This document shows positions 34,394 to 41,877 of a DNA stretch of 64,000 nt, one piece after another. Position numbers and translations under genes: made by a program. The stretch's first letter is position 1. Every line of letters begins with the position of its first letter. Below the pieces are notes generated by a model. It saw only the letters and a program-made list of their open reading frames with translations. It did not search any database and was not told the DNA's origin. Location of the stretch: assembly GCA_009775705.1 (NCBI GenBank), contig VSQE01000002.1, forward strand, positions 14,380-78,379, written 5' to 3'. Source of the DNA: Prevotellamassilia sp. (GTDB taxonomy: Bacteria > Bacteroidota > Bacteroidia > Bacteroidales > Bacteroidaceae).

Positions 34394-35320
34394 ATGCGAA
34401 CTTACTGGAACATCAATCACACGTTGCGCACACTGGAAGAGTGGGAGCCCAACTGCTGGGTGCAGGTAACCTGCCCCACCCCCGAAGACGAAGACTATCT
34501 CTTCAACGAACTCAAAATCCCCGACTATTTTCTCGACGACATCCGGGACAAGGATGAACGCTCGCGCTACGACTACGACGACGGATGGTCGCTCATCATC
34601 CTGCGCATTCCCTACGTACGCGAGGTGAGGTCGCGCACCCCGCACATGACCATCCCCCTCGGCATCATCCTCAACAAAGGTATCTGCATCACCGTGTGCA
34701 ACTACGAGACCAACATGATGATAGACTTCGTCTCGTACCAGCAGAAGCGCAACCGCGGTTTCACCGACTCCGTAGACCTTGTGTTCCGTCTCTTCCTCTC
34801 CTCCGCAGTGTGGTATCTGAAACGGCTGAAACAGATCAACATCATCATCGAGGAAGCCAAGCGGAATCTGGACAAAAAGATTGACAACGAAGACCTCATC
34901 GGCCTCTCGCGCCTGCAAGACAGTCTCACCTACTTCAACACCTCCATCCGGGGCAACGAGACACTGCTGGCCAAGCTCAAATTCAAACTGCCCGTCGACG
35001 AACTCGACGCCGACCTCATCGAGGACGTAACCATCGAGATGAACCAGGCCCGCGAGACCACGAACATCTACACCAACATCCTCGACTCCACGATGGAGAC
35101 CTACGCCAGCATCATCAACAACAACATGAGCGGTGTGATGAAACAGATGACATCCGTTTCCATCATTCTCATGTTCCCCACACTCATCGCCAGCATTTTC
35201 GGAATGAACCTCATCTCCGGACTGGAAGAAACCTGGTGGGGATTCCCTCTCGTCATCGTCCTTTCTTTCTCCATCACAGGCGTATTCTACGGACTTTTCC
35301 GGCACAAGACATGGATTTAG
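34394..35320 (+). CDS. CorA-family magnesium/divalent cation transporter
   Basis: 308 residues. A large cytoplasmic alpha/beta domain (1-240) is followed by two C-terminal membrane helices (about 245-265 and 280-300), with the pore motif G270-M271-N272 (IFGMNLISG). These channels form pentamers gated by Mg. The sequence is the short Bacteroidota/Firmicutes branch rather than E. coli CorA, so the ion could also be Co or Ni. The rather long leader with a small ORF may allow control at the RNA level, but nothing is proven. Confidence 0.93.
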   Translation: MRTYWNINHTLRTLEEWEPNCWVQVTCPTPEDEDYLFNELKIPDYFLDDIRDKDERSRYDYDDGWSLIILRIPYVREVRSRTPHMTIPLGIILNKGICITVCNYETNMMIDFVSYQQKRNRGFTDSVDLVFRLFLSSAVWYLKRLKQINIIIEEAKRNLDKKIDNEDLIGLSRLQDSLTYFNTSIRGNETLLAKLKFKLPVDELDADLIEDVTIEMNQARETTNIYTNILDSTMETYASIINNNMSGVMKQMTSVSIILMFPTLIASIFGMNLISGLEETWWGFPLVIVLSFSITGVFYGLFRHKTWI

Positions 35321-35351
35321 CGCCCGCCGGCAAAAAAAAGAGCAAAAAACT

Positions 35352-35381
35352 TTGCCAAGACATAAAAAATAACTTCATTTG
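35352..35381 (+). promoter_or_regulatory. Promoter of the DUF349 gene
   Basis: TTG (35352-35354), 19 bases, TTCATTTG (35374-35381), which matches TAnnTTTG except at the second base. Confidence 0.5.
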
Positions 35382-35390
35382 CAAATAAAT

Positions 35391-35445
35391 GCGGCCTGCG
35401 GGCCATACGGTCCGCACCCCGTAGCCGGGGCTACTTGCGGGCCGC
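35391..35445 (+). ncRNA. Structured 5' leader of the DUF349 gene (predicted three-way junction)
   Basis: The outer stem GCGGCC (35391-35396) / GGCCGC (35440-35445) encloses a hairpin TGCGGGCC-ATAC-GGTCCGCA (35397-35416) and a second, CCCCG-TAGC-CGGGG (35417-35430). The gene starts 33 bases later. I recognise no known riboswitch class. Confidence 0.45.
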
Positions 35446-35478
35446 TGTCAAATATATAAGACACACTTATTATCAAGT

Positions 35479-37287
35479 ATGGACGAAAACAAACTCACAG
35501 AAACCGAAGAAGCAAAGAACGAGTCCCCCGTGGCCGAAACCGAAATAACAACCGGAGAACAGCAGCCGGAACAGACACGCGCCCTGCCCACCGACAAGGA
35601 AGGAGTCATCGAGCGTCTGAAAGAAATCGTGCACGCCGGCGGTGAAACGGAACGCAGCGAGCTCGAAGCCCTGAAACAGACTTACTACCGCCTGCACAAC
35701 GCCGAGATAGCCGCCGCCCGCGAGGCTTTCATAGCCGCAGGAGGCGCTGCCGAGGAATTCATGCCGGCCCCCGACCGGGAAGAAGAGAGCTTCAAGGCGC
35801 AGATGAGCCTCATACGCGAACTCCGGGCCAAAGCAACAGAAGCACTCGAACAGGAGAAACAGAAAAATCTGGAAAAGAAACTCTCCATCATCGAACGCAT
35901 CAAGGAAATGAGCGTCTCGCCCGAAGAAGCGGACAAGAACTACGATGCCTTCAAACAGTTGCAAACCGACTGGAAAGAAACGGGACAGGTCCCGCCCGAA
36001 CGCGCCACCGAACTTTGGAAGAACTACCAGCTCTACGTGGAACAGTACTATGACCTCTTGCGTCTGAACCACGAATTCCGCGCCTACGACTTCAAGAAAA
36101 ATCTGGAAACCAAGACCCGCCTCTGCGAAGCCGCCGAGAAACTGACCGAGACCGAAGATCCCGTCTCCGCTTTCCATCAGTTGCAGAAACTCCATCAGGA
36201 ATTCCGCGAGACCGGCCCCGTAGCCAAAGAACTGCGCGAGGATATATGGAACCGCTTCAAAGAAGCCTCTACCGTTGTCAACAAACGGCACCAGGCCCAC
36301 TTCGAAGAGCTGAAAGCCCGCGAGGAAGAAAATCTCGTCAAAAAAACCGAACTCTGCGAAAAGGCCGAAGCCATCAATATCGGAGAACTGAAGTCTTTCG
36401 CCGACTGGGATGCCGCCACACGCCAGATCATGGACATCCAGAACGAATGGAAAACCATCGGCTTCACACCCAAAAAGATGAACTCCAAAATCTTCGAGCG
36501 TTTCCGTACCGCATGCGACAACTTTTTCCAGCAAAAGGCCGAACACTTCAAAACCATGCGCGAGACCCTCTCGGCAAACCTCGCCGCCAAGAACGCCCTT
36601 TGCGAAAAGGCCGAGGCGCTGAAAGAAAGTACGGACTGGAACTCCGCCACCAACCAACTGATAGCCTTACAGAAGGAATGGAAGACCATCGGTCCCGTAG
36701 CGCACAAAGTATCGGATGCTGTCTGGAAACGCTTCAACGAGGCCTGCAACTACTTCTTCGACCGCAAAAACGAAGCTACTTCGGGACAACGGCAGGAAGA
36801 AGAGGAAAACCTGAACACGAAGAACGACATCATCACACAACTCGAAAAACTGCTGGAAGAGGCCGGCGAGAACATGCAACAGACCGTACGCGACCTGCAA
36901 GCCCGATGGAACGAAACGGGACACGTGCCCTTCCGCAAAAAGGACAAACTGTACAAGCGTTACCGCGAAGTGCTGGACCGCCTGTATAAGGAACTGCACA
37001 TCAGCGCCGGCCGCCGCAATCTGGAAAACTTCAAGAAGAACGTGGCCGACAAGGGTGGTAACGAACTGACTCGCGAACGCAACCGCCTGATGACTGCCTA
37101 CGAAGCAAAAAAAGCAGAAATCCAGAACTACGAGACCAACCTCGGCTTCTTCAACAGCAAATCGAAGAGCGGAAACAGTCTGGTGGAAGAAATCACCAAA
37201 AAGGTGGAACGCCTGAAAGAGGATCTCGAACTTCTGAAACAGAAGATCGCTGCCGCCAACGAACAGATCAGAAACGAGGAAAAATAA
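35479..37287 (+). CDS. DUF349-repeat protein
   Basis: 602 residues, highly charged and almost entirely helical. An acidic N-terminal 35 residues is followed by several DUF349 repeats of about 70 residues, each with a W-K-x-[TI]-G core: DWKETGQVPPERATELW near 170, FRETGPVAKELREDIW near 243, EWKTIGFTPKKMNSKIF near 325, EWKTIGPVAHKVSDAVW near 400 and RWNETGHVPFRKKDKLYKRY near 475. The C-terminus (about 525-602) is a coiled coil. No signal peptide, so cytoplasmic. The function of this family is unknown to me. It has its own promoter, a structured leader and a strong terminator. Confidence 0.93.
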   Translation: MDENKLTETEEAKNESPVAETEITTGEQQPEQTRALPTDKEGVIERLKEIVHAGGETERSELEALKQTYYRLHNAEIAAAREAFIAAGGAAEEFMPAPDREEESFKAQMSLIRELRAKATEALEQEKQKNLEKKLSIIERIKEMSVSPEEADKNYDAFKQLQTDWKETGQVPPERATELWKNYQLYVEQYYDLLRLNHEFRAYDFKKNLETKTRLCEAAEKLTETEDPVSAFHQLQKLHQEFRETGPVAKELREDIWNRFKEASTVVNKRHQAHFEELKAREEENLVKKTELCEKAEAINIGELKSFADWDAATRQIMDIQNEWKTIGFTPKKMNSKIFERFRTACDNFFQQKAEHFKTMRETLSANLAAKNALCEKAEALKESTDWNSATNQLIALQKEWKTIGPVAHKVSDAVWKRFNEACNYFFDRKNEATSGQRQEEEENLNTKNDIITQLEKLLEEAGENMQQTVRDLQARWNETGHVPFRKKDKLYKRYREVLDRLYKELHISAGRRNLENFKKNVADKGGNELTRERNRLMTAYEAKKAEIQNYETNLGFFNSKSKSGNSLVEEITKKVERLKEDLELLKQKIAAANEQIRNEEK

Positions 37288-37307
37288 GTTTTTCCTCTCC
37301 ACAACCG

Positions 37308-37360
37308 AAAACCTCTGCGGGCCGTCCGGAAACTGATTCCGGACGGCCCGCAGAGGTTTT
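37308..37360. terminator. Strong bidirectional terminator after DUF349 gene
   Basis: A perfect stem of about 24 bp, from AAAACCTCTGCGGGCC to GGCCCGCAGAGGTTTT, around an ACTGA loop. It also serves the convergent symporter gene. Confidence 0.95.
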
Positions 37361-37385
37361 CGAACCACAAATGGGTCCGATAAGA

Positions 37386-38843
37386 CTAATTGGGAACCTC
37401 ACGCGACGAAAACACCCACAGCCCAGCCATTGTGAGCAGACCGTTGAGCATCAGCAGCTCATATCCGAAAACATATCCCCACAAGCGCGGGGCGGCATAA
37501 TCCAGCAATGCGCACAACAGGGGAGCCCCCAATGCCACAAACGGCACGGCACAGTCGGCGGCACGGCGGTGCGTGAAAAGCCCGAAAACATACAGTCCCA
37601 GCAAAGGGCCGTATGTATAGGATGCCATCACATAGATAGCATCAATCACACTCGTACTGTTCAGCGCGCGAAAGAGCAGGATACATCCTAAAAAAGCCGC
37701 CACCGTCAGGAGATGCACCCTTCGGCGTATGCGCTCGGCCCGCCCGGCAGGCAAGTTGCGCCGCTCTATTCCCAGCAAGTCGATGCAGCAACTGGTGGTA
37801 ATGGCCGTAACGGCGGAATCGGCACTCGAAAAAGCCGCCGCCACAATGCCGATGGTAAACGGAAGGATGACGAGCGTTCCCAAAGCACCCGAAGCCACCA
37901 GCGAAGGCAGCAGCTCATCGCCCGAAGCCGGCGGAACAATGCCCTGCGAAGCACAGAAGGCATGCAGCAGAATCCCCAAGGCCAGAAAAAGCAGATTGAC
38001 CGGCAGAAAGCTGATACCATACACGCACATATCCTTCTGCGCCTCGCGCAATGTCCGGCAAGTCAGATTCTTCTGCATCATGTCCTGATCCAGTCCCGTC
38101 ATCACGATCACAATGAACACACCGCTCAGGAACTGCCGCCAAAAAGCCTGCGATGATGAGGCGTTCCACTCGAATACGCGACACATCGGGCTCTCCACCA
38201 CCGTACGGACCACTCCCCCCGGTGTCAGCCCCATCTGCCGCGCGGCAATCCACATCACCCCTCCCAACGCCAGCAGCAGGCACAAGGTCTGCAAGGCATC
38301 GGTACGCACCAGCGTCTGAATGCCCCCACGGCGCGTATAAAGCCAGATCAGCAGCAAGATCAGCAGGACCGTAACAGGATAAGGAACTCCTAAAGGCGCC
38401 GCCACAAACTCCTGCAACACCAGACACACCAGATATAAGCGGGCCGCCGCACCGGTGAGTTTGCTCAGCAGAAAAAAGAGCGCCCCCGTGCGGTGGGCGG
38501 CAGGACCGTAACGCATTTCCAGATAATCGTAAATGCTCGTCAGCCGCAAGCGGTAATAGAGCGGAAGCAGGATAAAAGCCACCGCCACATACCCCACAAA
38601 AAAACCGGCACACATCTGCAAATACGTCATCCCCGTAGCTGCCACCCAGCCCGGAACCGACACAAAGGAGACGCCGGATATGCTGGCACCAATCATGCCA
38701 AATGCCACCAACGGCCACGACGACTGTCTTCCCGCGCGGAAAAAAGTATCATTGTCCGACCTGCCGGCTGCACGGCGGGAGATGACAAGCAATATCAAAA
38801 AATAAGCCACCAGCGTAGCAAGCATAAACAGTCCGTTGTTCAT
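37386..38843 (-). CDS. Sodium:solute symporter family transporter
   Basis: About 485 residues with thirteen predicted membrane segments; SSS family. Characteristic segments are DTFFRAGRQSSWPLVAFGM (about 30-48), GASISGVSFVSVPGWV, YDYLEMRYGP near 105 and FSSADSAVTAITTS near 325. It probably couples Na entry to uptake of a small organic solute; the substrate is unknown. I chose ATG 38843 (MNNGLFMLAT) because the -7 box at 38863-38870 lies between it and the longer in-frame start at 38900. Confidence 0.93.
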   Translation of the reverse strand: MNNGLFMLATLVAYFLILLVISRRAAGRSDNDTFFRAGRQSSWPLVAFGMIGASISGVSFVSVPGWVAATGMTYLQMCAGFFVGYVAVAFILLPLYYRLRLTSIYDYLEMRYGPAAHRTGALFFLLSKLTGAAARLYLVCLVLQEFVAAPLGVPYPVTVLLILLLIWLYTRRGGIQTLVRTDALQTLCLLLALGGVMWIAARQMGLTPGGVVRTVVESPMCRVFEWNASSSQAFWRQFLSGVFIVIVMTGLDQDMMQKNLTCRTLREAQKDMCVYGISFLPVNLLFLALGILLHAFCASQGIVPPASGDELLPSLVASGALGTLVILPFTIGIVAAAFSSADSAVTAITTSCCIDLLGIERRNLPAGRAERIRRRVHLLTVAAFLGCILLFRALNSTSVIDAIYVMASYTYGPLLGLYVFGLFTHRRAADCAVPFVALGAPLLCALLDYAAPRLWGYVFGYELLMLNGLLTMAGLWVFSSREVPN

Positions 38844-38862
38844 TTCCAAAATATTTTTACCT

Positions 38863-38870
38863 GCAAAAAT
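38863..38870 (-). promoter_or_regulatory. -7 box of the symporter promoter (TATTTTTG)
   Basis: On the minus strand this reads TATTTTTG followed by CAGG, 19 bases before the chosen ATG. It decides the start of the gene. Confidence 0.65.
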
Positions 38871-38987
38871 ACTATTTACGTAACTATGTAAACTCTCCAT
38901 TTCCTAAAAAAATCAGGCTACTTCTTAAAAAACAAATTCAAACTCCGGAAAAAACAACCGGAACACTTCTACTTTGAGAAATATACC

Positions 38988-38995
38988 TAACTTTG
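38988..38995 (+). promoter_or_regulatory. -7 box of the TPR gene promoter (TAACTTTG)
   Basis: TAACTTTG ends only 5 bases before the ATG at 39001, so the transcript would start at or next to the start codon (leaderless). Confidence 0.6.
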
Positions 38996-39000
38996 ACGGC

Positions 39001-39939
39001 ATGAGAACCGTTATCTGCGTATTGCTTTTCTGCCTGATGCAAGGCGGAAACACCTTGAAGTCCCAAACCGTCATCGACTTGGGACGCGGAGGAGGCGTGA
39101 GATCGAAGACCATTGACGACTACACTCGCGACCAGGAGAACATACGGAAACGGCAGGCGGCAGACTCCGTTGCCTATTCCGACTGCCTTCGGCGCGCTCT
39201 CAGCGCCCTCCATACCGATTCGCTGGCCCAAGCCCGGAAACTGTTTGAAGAGGCGCTACGCCTCCGTCCCCTGTCGCCTTCCAACTACATCGTGCGCCGC
39301 AGTCTGGGACGCATCCACCTTGCCGAGGGGAACTTCGGCAAGGCAACCGAACTGCTGACCGCCGTCCTGAAGGAAAAACCCGATGAGGCCGAAGCACGCA
39401 TGGACCGCGCCACGGCCTATCTGGAACTCGACAATCCGCAGGAAGCCGAAAAGGACTGCAACGTCCTGATTGAAGAAAACCTCCTGCCCGACCGGCTGGC
39501 AAGACTACATTTCATTCGGGGCGCGGCACGGATGCGGCAGAAATTCTATGCGCCGGCACGTTCCGATTTCGAGACCTGCCTGCGTCTGGAGCCGGGCTCC
39601 ACCGGTGCGGCCCTGTTGCTGGCATCGGCCTACGAAGCAGACAACCGCCTGCACGAAGCCCTCGAACGCCTCAATCTTTTCGTGGAAGCCCATCCGGAAA
39701 ATGCCGACGGACTGATCATGAGGGCACAACTGGAAGAAAAGGCTGGCAGGGATGATGCGGCAAGAGCCGACTACGACAAGGCCCTGCGGCTCCGTCCCCA
39801 GGACGGCTCACTGTACGTAGCCCGCGCAGAGGTCCTGCTGCGCCTCGGCGCACAGGGATCGGCCCGCAAAGATCTGGACGAAGCCGTCCGCTTAGGCATT
39901 CCGAGATCCTCCCTGAACTCGCTTTACCAAAAACTGTAG
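39001..39939 (+). CDS. Secreted tetratricopeptide-repeat protein
   Basis: 312 residues. A signal peptide (RTVICVLLFCLMQGGNTLKS, about 2-21) points to the periplasm. From about residue 60 onward there are roughly six TPR units, for example SLAQARKLFEEALRLRPL, FGKATELLTAVLKEKPDEAE and NRLHEALERLNLFVEAHPEN. TPR arrays mediate protein-protein contacts. The GHL10 gene starts 2 bases after the stop, so the two are translationally linked and perhaps work together on the cell wall. The ATG at 39001 is chosen over a TTG at 38974, which lies upstream of the promoter box. Confidence 0.88.
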   Translation: MRTVICVLLFCLMQGGNTLKSQTVIDLGRGGGVRSKTIDDYTRDQENIRKRQAADSVAYSDCLRRALSALHTDSLAQARKLFEEALRLRPLSPSNYIVRRSLGRIHLAEGNFGKATELLTAVLKEKPDEAEARMDRATAYLELDNPQEAEKDCNVLIEENLLPDRLARLHFIRGAARMRQKFYAPARSDFETCLRLEPGSTGAALLLASAYEADNRLHEALERLNLFVEAHPENADGLIMRAQLEEKAGRDDAARADYDKALRLRPQDGSLYVARAEVLLRLGAQGSARKDLDEAVRLGIPRSSLNSLYQKL

Positions 39940-39941
39940 CC

Positions 39942-41642
39942 ATGAGACACCACCTCCACCTCTTCCTCCTGCTGTTGCTATCGCTCTCGGTCCTGCCTGC
40001 GGCACAGGCGCAGTCCGGCTCCTTCCCACCGGCCGAAACCCGCCGACCGCTCCATGAAGTGAGGGCCGTATGGCTCACCACACTCAGCGGACTGGACTGG
40101 CCCCGCCGGCCGGCCACGACCGAGGCCGGAGCGGAACAGCAACGGCAGGAACTGTGCGAAATTCTGGACCGTTACCGGGAAGCAGGCATCAACACGGTGC
40201 TCTTCCAGGCACGCATCCGCTCCACTACAGCCTATCCGTCGGCCCTCGAACCCTGGGACGAGGTCTTCACAGGCACAGCGGGAAAAGCTCCGCCATACGA
40301 CCCTCTCCGCTTTGTCGTGGAAGAGTGTCACCGCCGCAACATGGAGTGCCATGCCTGGGTCGTGGCATTCCCCATCTGCTCCGTCGCATCCGAGCGCCGG
40401 CTGGGCCACCGTGCGCTGCCACGTATGCGCCCCGAGCTGTGCCGCCGCTGCGGCGACCGCTGGATGATGGACCCGGGCGTGCCGGGCACAGCCGAGTATC
40501 TGGCAGACATCTGCCACGAGATCGCGACAAACTACGACGTAGACGGCATTCACCTCGATTACATCCGCTATCCCGAAAAGGGCATTCCTTTTGAAGATAC
40601 CAAGACCTTCCGCAAATACGGGCACGGCCGGAAACTCAAGGAATGGAGAACCGAGAACGTGACACGCTGTGTCCGGCGCATCCACGAGACCGTGAAAGCC
40701 GTCAGGCCATGGATCAAGGTGAGCTGTTCTCCCGTGGGAAAACACGCCGACCTGCCGCGTCAGAGCAGCTACGGATGGAACGCCCACGATGCCGTCTCGC
40801 AAGATGCGCAGACCTGGCTGCGGGAAGGATGGATGGACCTGCTTTTCCCCATGATGTATTTTGACGGCCGGCATTTTTATCCCTTTGCCCTCGACTGGAA
40901 GGAGAATGCCGCCGGCCGGCCCGTCGCCCCCGGACTGGGCATTTACTTCCTTTCGCCCTCTGAAAAGGACTGGGACTTGTCCGTCATCCGCCGTCAGCTG
41001 AATTTTCTGCGGGACATCCGGATAGGCGGAGAGGCGTTTTTCCGCTCCCGCTTCCTGACCGACAACGTGAAGGGGCTGTACGACTTTCTGGCCCACGATT
41101 TCTATGCCGCTCCTGCGCTGCTCCCTCCCATGACCTGGGCCGACAGCACCGCTCCGCCGGCCCCGCACGTCAGCATGCGGCGCAACGGCTCCAGCCTGCA
41201 TCTCCGCTGGCAGGCGATAACGGACGAGACCCCCGTGCGCTACAATCTGTACCGCACGGACAGCAACGGCCTGCACCTGCTCCGCCAGAACCTGCGCGAC
41301 ACGAGCTGCACCGTCACCCCGGCCCTGCCTTCGGCTCTCTACGACACTTATGCCGTGACTGCTCTCGATGCCTACGGCAACGAGAGCCCGCTCCTCCCCG
41401 CCAGAATCGCAGTCTCCGCTTCGTCCGGCCCCGCCGTAGCCGGTGACACGCTCTGCCTCACGGCCGATGACCTGATCTCTGCCGTCGCGCTTCTCCTCAC
41501 CGACATGCAGGGACGCACCGTCCTGAAGACTTCCCCCGCTCCGGTGGTAGACATCTCCCGCCTTCCAGCCGGCCTGTACCGGCTGAGCGTTCTCCGCAAA
41601 AAAGACTACATACACCGGCTGAGAGTTTTCAGAAAGCCGTAA
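39942..41642 (+). CDS. GHL10-type (DUF187) glycoside hydrolase-like protein
   Basis: 566 residues. Signal peptide about 1-23 (ending PAAQAQ). The glycosyl-hydrolase-like barrel covers about 35-400: VRAVWLTTLSGLDWPRR, INTVLFQARIRSTTAYPSAL and VDGIHLDYIRYPEKGIPF, with acidic residues at the expected strand ends. Some members act on denuded peptidoglycan; others are uncharacterised. After about 410 comes a fibronectin-like segment, and the last 65 residues (LTDMQGRTVLKT, then LPAGLYRLSVL) look like a sorting-type tail. It is coupled to the TPR gene. Confidence 0.9.
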   Translation: MRHHLHLFLLLLLSLSVLPAAQAQSGSFPPAETRRPLHEVRAVWLTTLSGLDWPRRPATTEAGAEQQRQELCEILDRYREAGINTVLFQARIRSTTAYPSALEPWDEVFTGTAGKAPPYDPLRFVVEECHRRNMECHAWVVAFPICSVASERRLGHRALPRMRPELCRRCGDRWMMDPGVPGTAEYLADICHEIATNYDVDGIHLDYIRYPEKGIPFEDTKTFRKYGHGRKLKEWRTENVTRCVRRIHETVKAVRPWIKVSCSPVGKHADLPRQSSYGWNAHDAVSQDAQTWLREGWMDLLFPMMYFDGRHFYPFALDWKENAAGRPVAPGLGIYFLSPSEKDWDLSVIRRQLNFLRDIRIGGEAFFRSRFLTDNVKGLYDFLAHDFYAAPALLPPMTWADSTAPPAPHVSMRRNGSSLHLRWQAITDETPVRYNLYRTDSNGLHLLRQNLRDTSCTVTPALPSALYDTYAVTALDAYGNESPLLPARIAVSASSGPAVAGDTLCLTADDLISAVALLLTDMQGRTVLKTSPAPVVDISRLPAGLYRLSVLRKKDYIHRLRVFRKP

Positions 41643-41700
41643 ATCATTCGGACATCGGGTACACAACAATATCCATTTCAGACATACGAATGGTCCGACT

Positions 41701-41767
41701 AATTTTTACATGCCTTGTAAATCTTTTTACACGGCATGTAAAAAGATTTACAAGGCATGTAAAAAAT
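41701..41767. repeat. 29-bp inverted repeat made of three 17-bp palindromes at 21-bp spacing
   Basis: Three copies of TTTACA-N5-TGTAAA start at 41705, 41726 and 41747, exactly 21 bp apart (N5 = TGCCT, CGGCA, AGGCA). Together they make a perfect inverted repeat, with arms 41703-41731 and 41737-41765 around CGGCA. It lies between two convergent gene ends, so it is not in a promoter. Confidence 0.9.
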
Positions 41768-41793
41768 TTGAGATCCTACCCTGCAAAGAGAAA

Positions 41794-41846
41794 AATCCGG
41801 CTTCGCGATCGCTTCTCAAACTGATCGCGAAGCCGGATTATTTTTT
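41794..41846. terminator. Bidirectional terminator between GHL10 gene and alaS
   Basis: AATCCGGCTTCGCGATC (41794-41810) pairs perfectly with GATCGCGAAGCCGGATT (41823-41839), with T runs on both strands. Confidence 0.95.
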
Positions 41847-41877
41847 ATGGCTCCGGCAAAACGGAGGGAGGCAAAAC

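Noticed and set aside
41701..41767. Possible CRISPR repeats
   Set aside because: Only three short palindromes with 4-bp gaps between them, no spacers of normal length and no cas genes.
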